Positions 23,089-26,258 of a DNA stretch of 26,258 nt are shown in pieces. The notes beneath the pieces are model-generated. The model made no database searches. It saw only the letters and a program-made list of their open reading frames with translations, and was not told the DNA's origin. Where the stretch lies: positions 1 to 26,258 of IMG/VR virus record IMGVR_UViG_3300030333_003618, one strand, 5' to 3'. The position numbers and the translations under genes were made by a program. The stretch comes from a virus. Within the stretch, counting starts at the first letter, position 1; each line of letters starts with the position of its first letter.

Positions 23089-23709
23089 ATGCTTACAAGA
23101 GAAGAACAAAATGAGATTCTTTCATTAACGAGAGAGTTTCTCCCATCTGTTTTAGAGGAGATTAATTTCGACCCTAATGACGGTAAGAAAGAGAAAGGAC
23201 ACAGAAGTGGTGAAGATTTAGAAACCACCTTTGTACGAGAATTTATTGAGAGAGACAACATAAGATTTACTGAACCAACTGCTGATAGAGCAATGGCAGA
23301 TTTCTTATTTAATGGTAATAAGGTTAATATTAAGTTTAGTTGTGTTAAAGGTGGACAACCAAACATGTGTGCTTGGGATAGATTATATAAGAAATTCTAT
23401 GATGGAGAAATAGATTCATACTGGATATTGATGATTAATGGTTTAACACAAGAGGTATGTCTTTTTAATCTATATGAACATCTTGACTATACCAATACTG
23501 ATTTGGGAACAGGACAGACGATGTTGACAAAAGCAAGATTTGTGAAATACTTTAATCAAGATAAAGACTATACAATTCAGAATAAAGATGATATACTGGA
23601 TAAGTTAGATTGGATTGATGAAGATGCTTGGGAAAGAATGACAAGAGCAAAAAGAAAGAAATTCAACGAAAGAAAGGAATTGCGTAATGATCGTAACCAA
23701 ACATTATAA
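23089..23709 (+). CDS. Putative PD-(D/E)XK-like nuclease (restriction-enzyme-like)
   Basis: 206 residues with AAAAGGA 6 nt before the ATG. The core is helix SGEDLETTFVREFI (E42/E45), then AD71-FLFNGNKV-N80-I-K82, the spacing of a PD-(D/E)XK active site with asparagine in place of the second acidic residue, followed by GGQPNMCAWDRLYKKF and a strand SYWILMIN. The C-terminal third is highly charged (MTRAKRKKFNERKELRNDR), suitable for DNA contact. The gene overlaps the methyltransferase gene by 23 nt, the arrangement of a restriction-modification pair. I did not recognise a named restriction enzyme family, and the asparagine makes catalysis uncertain. It could also be a DNA-binding accessory factor. 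Confidence 0.55.
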   Translation: MLTREEQNEILSLTREFLPSVLEEINFDPNDGKKEKGHRSGEDLETTFVREFIERDNIRFTEPTADRAMADFLFNGNKVNIKFSCVKGGQPNMCAWDRLYKKFYDGEIDSYWILMINGLTQEVCLFNLYEHLDYTNTDLGTGQTMLTKARFVKYFNQDKDYTIQNKDDILDKLDWIDEDAWERMTRAKRKKFNERKELRNDRNQTL

Positions 23710-24658
23710 TGATGATTGTGTAAAGTTTTCAGATTCGTATGAAGGTCAGTTTGACTCCGTAGTCACTGATCCACCATACGGAATTGAATATCTTGGCAAT
23801 GATTGGGACTCGTACCAAAATTGTATTGCATTTAAGTCATCTACATGGGAATCTATCTCTAAGGTACTAAAACCTGGTGGATATATGTTGATCTTTGGTG
23901 CATCAAAGACATTTCATAGACTGACATGTGCAGTTGAAGATTCTGGTCTTAAGATCAGAGATGTATTGATGTGGTTATATGGTCAGGGTATGCCTAAGAG
24001 TCAGAATATAGGTAAGAAAGATCCTAATTGGGAAGGATGGGGAACTGGACTTAAACCTTGTTATGAACCAATACTATTAGCACAGAAACCTATATCAGAG
24101 AAGACTATCGTTAAGAATTTTCAGAAGCATGGTGTGGGTGGAATCAATATAGAAGATACTAGATTAGAATCTGGAAGATGGGCAGGTAATGTACTACATG
24201 ATGGTAGTGACGAGGTAGAACAAGAGTTTGCCAAGTTTGGTGAACGAGGTAATGGATGGAATAGAAACTATGGTGTAGAGGATTATCAAGGAAGACAGTA
24301 TGGTGGTGGAGTATTTGGTGGAGGTGGATACATTGGAGATACCACATACTGTGATGAAGGAACTGCTAGTAGATTCTTTTATTCAACTAAGAGTTCAGTT
24401 AAAGAGAGAACACATAATAGAACTATTGAGAACAATCATCCAACAGTTAAGAATATGGAATTGATGAAATATCTTATTAAGTTAGTAACACCTAAAGGTG
24501 GTACAGTTTATGATCCATTTGCAGGGTCAGGTACTACATTAATTGCAGCAAAGGAACTAGAAGTTAATTCAGTTGGTGTAGAACTATCTGAAGAGTATTG
24601 TAAGATTATACAAGACAGAATTGATGCAGTAACGTCACCATTAGAACACATATTATAA
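23687..24658 (+). CDS. DNA methyltransferase, beta class (N6-adenine or N4-cytosine)
   Basis: 323 residues, starting inside the nuclease-like gene; AAAGGA lies 8 nt before the ATG. The catalytic motif DPPY (28-31) precedes the AdoMet-binding motif DPFAGSGTT (276-284), the motif order of beta-class amino-methyltransferases. HPTVKN (251-256) and NSVGVELSEEYCKIIQDRI match the conserved C-terminal text of this family. The region from about 110 to 240, rich in Gly and Trp (NYGVEDYQGRQYGGGVFGGGGYIG), is the likely target-recognition insertion. It methylates DNA bases in a specific but unreadable sequence. Roles could be self-protection against the upstream nuclease, or an orphan marking the phage genome against host restriction. 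Confidence 0.9.
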   Translation: MIVTKHYNDDCVKFSDSYEGQFDSVVTDPPYGIEYLGNDWDSYQNCIAFKSSTWESISKVLKPGGYMLIFGASKTFHRLTCAVEDSGLKIRDVLMWLYGQGMPKSQNIGKKDPNWEGWGTGLKPCYEPILLAQKPISEKTIVKNFQKHGVGGINIEDTRLESGRWAGNVLHDGSDEVEQEFAKFGERGNGWNRNYGVEDYQGRQYGGGVFGGGGYIGDTTYCDEGTASRFFYSTKSSVKERTHNRTIENNHPTVKNMELMKYLIKLVTPKGGTVYDPFAGSGTTLIAAKELEVNSVGVELSEEYCKIIQDRIDAVTSPLEHIL

Positions 24659-24664
24659 ACACAT

Positions 24665-24692
24665 TTGACATTTTATTTGTTTATGTTATACT
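24665..24692 (+). promoter_or_regulatory. Sigma70-type promoter with extended -10
   Basis: TTGACA (24665-24670) and TATACT (24687-24692) with 16-nt spacing, and TGT before the -10. It begins just after the methyltransferase stop and reads toward the 24781 gene. The 14 nt TTTATGTTATACTA around its -10 recur exactly at 25794-25807. Confidence 0.75.
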
Positions 24693-24707
24693 AATCCCAA
24701 CTTTCAT

Positions 24708-24757
24708 AACCTTCTCTTGGAAGTGAAAGAGTTCTGCTACAACCTTCTTTTGGAAGT
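24708..24757. repeat. Two tandem operator/hairpin-like repeats in the leader of the 24781 gene
   Basis: AACCTTCTCTTGGAAGT (24708-24724) recurs at 24741-24757 with one C-to-T change, 33 bp apart. Each copy contains CTTC-N5-GAAG inverted arms with a TYTTG centre. In DNA they would lie on the same helix face, three turns apart, just downstream of the predicted transcript start (an operator). In RNA each could form a small hairpin with GGA on its 3' side. No ribosome site follows. Confidence 0.6.
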
Positions 24758-24780
24758 AGTTAATTACAATAGATCAAGTT

Positions 24781-25764
24781 ATGCCAGCGATTAAGAATCG
24801 AATGGGAGAAATAGTCCCATTTCACCCTGTAAGAGAGAGTGGGGTTCTCGACACATATTGGATGGATTACCAAGAGTATTCAACGATAGAAGAATTATAC
24901 TGTCAGAGAGACACAGAAGGTCGATATAATAAAGCAAAGAGTTACCTATCAAGGTTTATACCAGAACATGCAGTAGTTACTATTGGTGTACTTACAAAAG
25001 CAGATAGTATGAATGGTAAGAAGTACAAGGCAGGTAGTAGATTTAGAGTTGATTCTAATACTAGAGCATACTGTTGGGGTAATGGAGGATCAAATGAGAT
25101 ACCACAGGAAGTATTGGTAGTTCAGTTCAATTTCCCATCATTTGATAGACTTAAACAGTGCTATGATACTTATGACTCTATCAATGCTACGGAGAAGAAT
25201 CAGGAAAAATTCTATGGAATAATTACTGGAATGTGCAACTATGAACCTACTTCTAAGAAGGTTAAAAAGGGTGTAGTTATTACTGCATTGAACATGGCAA
25301 GTAATTGTTTTCAACCTGAAGTTTACAGTAGTAAAGCACCTTCAACTGAAGCACTTCCTGGTCAGACATTCTATTTTATTGATGAGATAAAAGCATTTGA
25401 CCAGTTGATTAAGAATGAATCAAACTGGAACCAAACATGGACATGTGCTGCTATCATGTCAATGAAGAAGTATGGTACAGGGAATGAAAGATTGAATGAA
25501 GGACTTCTTAGACTTGATGGTAAGAAAGCAAACACAATACCAGATGAGTGGGATGGTATAACCACTATTATTGATGAGTGGAAGACTGATGATTTCTTAG
25601 GTGAAAAGGGAACACGATTTGCTCAGTTTGAGAATCAGGTTTCGTATTGTCTGTACTATATTGATAAGTGGATGGATGATAAAACTGTCAAGAGAATATC
25701 TAATAACTGGAAGGAAACTGCTTCCAAGTATAAAGATACTGTAGTATTAGATCAGTTCTTCTAG
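24781..25764 (+). CDS. ParB-like (DSNTR-motif) protein of unknown role
   Basis: 327 residues. The first 150 have a pattern seen in ParB/DndB-like phage proteins: YCQRDTEGRYNKAKSYL (40-56), HAVVTIGVL, then YKAGSRFRVDSNTRAYCWGNG (82-102; compare D.HTRAYLW or DGQHR), a PQEVLVVQF strand, and YDSINATEKNQEKFYGII (131-148), like the Y..DS..A.EK....G segment of that group. ParB-like folds bind nucleotides or act on DNA, but no catalytic residue can be assigned here. The C-terminal half (from 190) is unrecognised. It has its own promoter, repeats and terminator, so it is a single-gene unit between the methyltransferase and the helicase. Possible roles: DNA-binding regulator or nuclease-like DNA modifier. 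Confidence 0.5.
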   Translation: MPAIKNRMGEIVPFHPVRESGVLDTYWMDYQEYSTIEELYCQRDTEGRYNKAKSYLSRFIPEHAVVTIGVLTKADSMNGKKYKAGSRFRVDSNTRAYCWGNGGSNEIPQEVLVVQFNFPSFDRLKQCYDTYDSINATEKNQEKFYGIITGMCNYEPTSKKVKKGVVITALNMASNCFQPEVYSSKAPSTEALPGQTFYFIDEIKAFDQLIKNESNWNQTWTCAAIMSMKKYGTGNERLNEGLLRLDGKKANTIPDEWDGITTIIDEWKTDDFLGEKGTRFAQFENQVSYCLYYIDKWMDDKTVKRISNNWKETASKYKDTVVLDQFF

Positions 25765-25770
25765 TGTCAC

Positions 25771-25796
25771 AAGACCCCTTCAAGGGGTCTTTTTTT
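25771..25796 (+). terminator. Rho-independent terminator after the ParB-like gene
   Basis: The stem AGACCCC (25772-25778) and GGGGTCT (25784-25790) has a TTCAA loop (the outer part can extend to 8 pairs) and is followed by a T-run ending at 25796. It is the strongest hairpin in the window, 7 nt after the stop at 25764. Confidence 0.9.
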
Positions 25797-25807
25797 ATGT
25801 TATACTA
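25794..25807 (+). promoter_or_regulatory. Extended -10 element fused to the terminator
   Basis: TATACT (25801-25806) preceded by TGT (25798-25800), directly after the terminator T-run. The 14 nt are identical to the -10 region of the promoter at 24665. No good -35 is visible (TTCAAG at 16-nt spacing matches 3 of 6). It would drive the helicase gene at 25829. Confidence 0.55.
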
Positions 25808-25828
25808 TATTCATATTATGAGACTTTG

Positions 25829-26258
25829 ATGCAACTAAGACCACACCAACAAACTGCTCTTGACGCTATGGAAAAGCATAGTAAGGGACAGATCATTGTA
25901 CCTACAGGCGGTGGTAAGACTCTTGTTGCTATTCAGGATGCTATAAGACAATTAGAGGATGGTGAGAAAACTATTGTTGTAGTTGCTCCACGTATCCTAT
26001 TAGCAGAGCAATTATGTTCTGAGTTTTTGGAAGAGATTGAGAATCAGTTTTGTGATAAGATTAATGTAATGCACGTTCACAGTGGTGAGACAAAGCATTT
26101 CAGTACAACCAAACCAGTAGAAATTGCTAAGTGGTGTAAGTTTACTTTAGGTAATAAGTTTATCTTTACAACATATCATTCACTTCATAGAATACAACAG
26201 AGTTATGCTCATGTTGACACAATATACTTTGATGAAGCACATAACTCAGTTCAGAAAA
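25829..26258 (+). CDS. DEAD/DEAH-box superfamily 2 helicase (3' end outside window)
   Basis: 143 codons are visible from ATG at 25829 and the frame is still open at the window end. The start is supported by MQLRPHQQTALDAM, the usual opening of this helicase type. Motifs: Walker A PTGGGKT (25-31), motif Ia APRILLAEQL (53-62), TTYHSL (114-119) and the Walker B box DEAH (135-138, in IYFDEAHNS). The chain begins directly at the helicase core, so it lacks the N-terminal domain of T4 UvsW. It belongs to the restriction-subunit/UvsW-like group and should translocate on or unwind nucleic acid using ATP. A 3-codon frame (25818-25829) ends in TGATG overlapping this start. Promoter and terminator precede it. 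Confidence 0.85.
   Translation, partial: MQLRPHQQTALDAMEKHSKGQIIVPTGGGKTLVAIQDAIRQLEDGEKTIVVVAPRILLAEQLCSEFLEEIENQFCDKINVMHVHSGETKHFSTTKPVEIAKWCKFTLGNKFIFTTYHSLHRIQQSYAHVDTIYFDEAHNSVQK

Noticed and set aside
22995-23366. 123-codon reverse-strand frame across the terminator and the nuclease gene start
   Set aside because: It runs through a clear terminator-promoter and against a well-supported + strand gene. All real genes here are on the + strand, and the frame has no ribosome site or recognisable domain.
23089-26258. Calling the module a type III restriction system
   Set aside because: The methyltransferase is only 323 residues, about half a typical Mod subunit, and the helicase is two promoters away with its 3' end unseen, so Res identity cannot be shown.

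Overview
The window looks like part of the genome of a T4-like marine tailed phage (cyanomyovirus-like, or a related myovirus of SAR11-type bacteria). Four observations point there. The DNA is AT-rich. Every gene lies on the + strand with gaps of a few bases. Very long fibre-like proteins are built from modules such as VGIGT..P...LDV.G, YHDG and GALxVxGGVGI. T4-type late promoter boxes (TATAAATA, CTAAATA) occur at gene junctions, and 2-oxoglutarate oxygenase genes sit among fibre genes. The host cannot be fixed from sequence alone. I saw no tRNA, CRISPR, insertion sequence or attachment site.

Region 1 (2-12344) is the first structural block. Three large virion/fibre genes lie head to tail: a left-truncated beta-helix-type fibre, a protein with Cys/YPR repeats, and a 1564-residue fibre with a gp37/collar-like tip. 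They are followed by a small four-cysteine protein, a tail-fibre-assembly-chaperone-like protein, a 2OG-Fe(II) oxygenase, a short tail-collar fibre, a second 2OG-Fe(II) oxygenase and two tiny unknown genes. A near-consensus sigma70 promoter precedes the tiny genes.

Region 2 (12345-22958) is the second fibre block. It holds a 1929-residue fibre ending in a self-cleaving S74 (endosialidase-type) chaperone, an 839-residue fibre, a 607-residue polyglycine-rich putative fibre-tip adhesin with the best Shine-Dalgarno in the window, and a thioredoxin. The fibre genes share modules, which suggests shuffling and host-range diversification.

Region 3 (23034-26258) has a different character. It begins with an intrinsic terminator fused to an extended -10 promoter. 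A nuclease-like gene overlaps a beta-class DNA methyltransferase gene, which resembles a restriction-modification pair. Next come a promoter with two tandem hairpin/operator-like repeats, a ParB-like (DSNTR motif) protein, a second terminator-promoter fusion and the start of a DEAH helicase that runs off the window. These genes probably belong to the early/DNA-metabolism programme. They are the best candidate here for a little-described system: genome marking, superinfection exclusion or host DNA attack. All functions are inferred from motifs read by eye; no searches were run.
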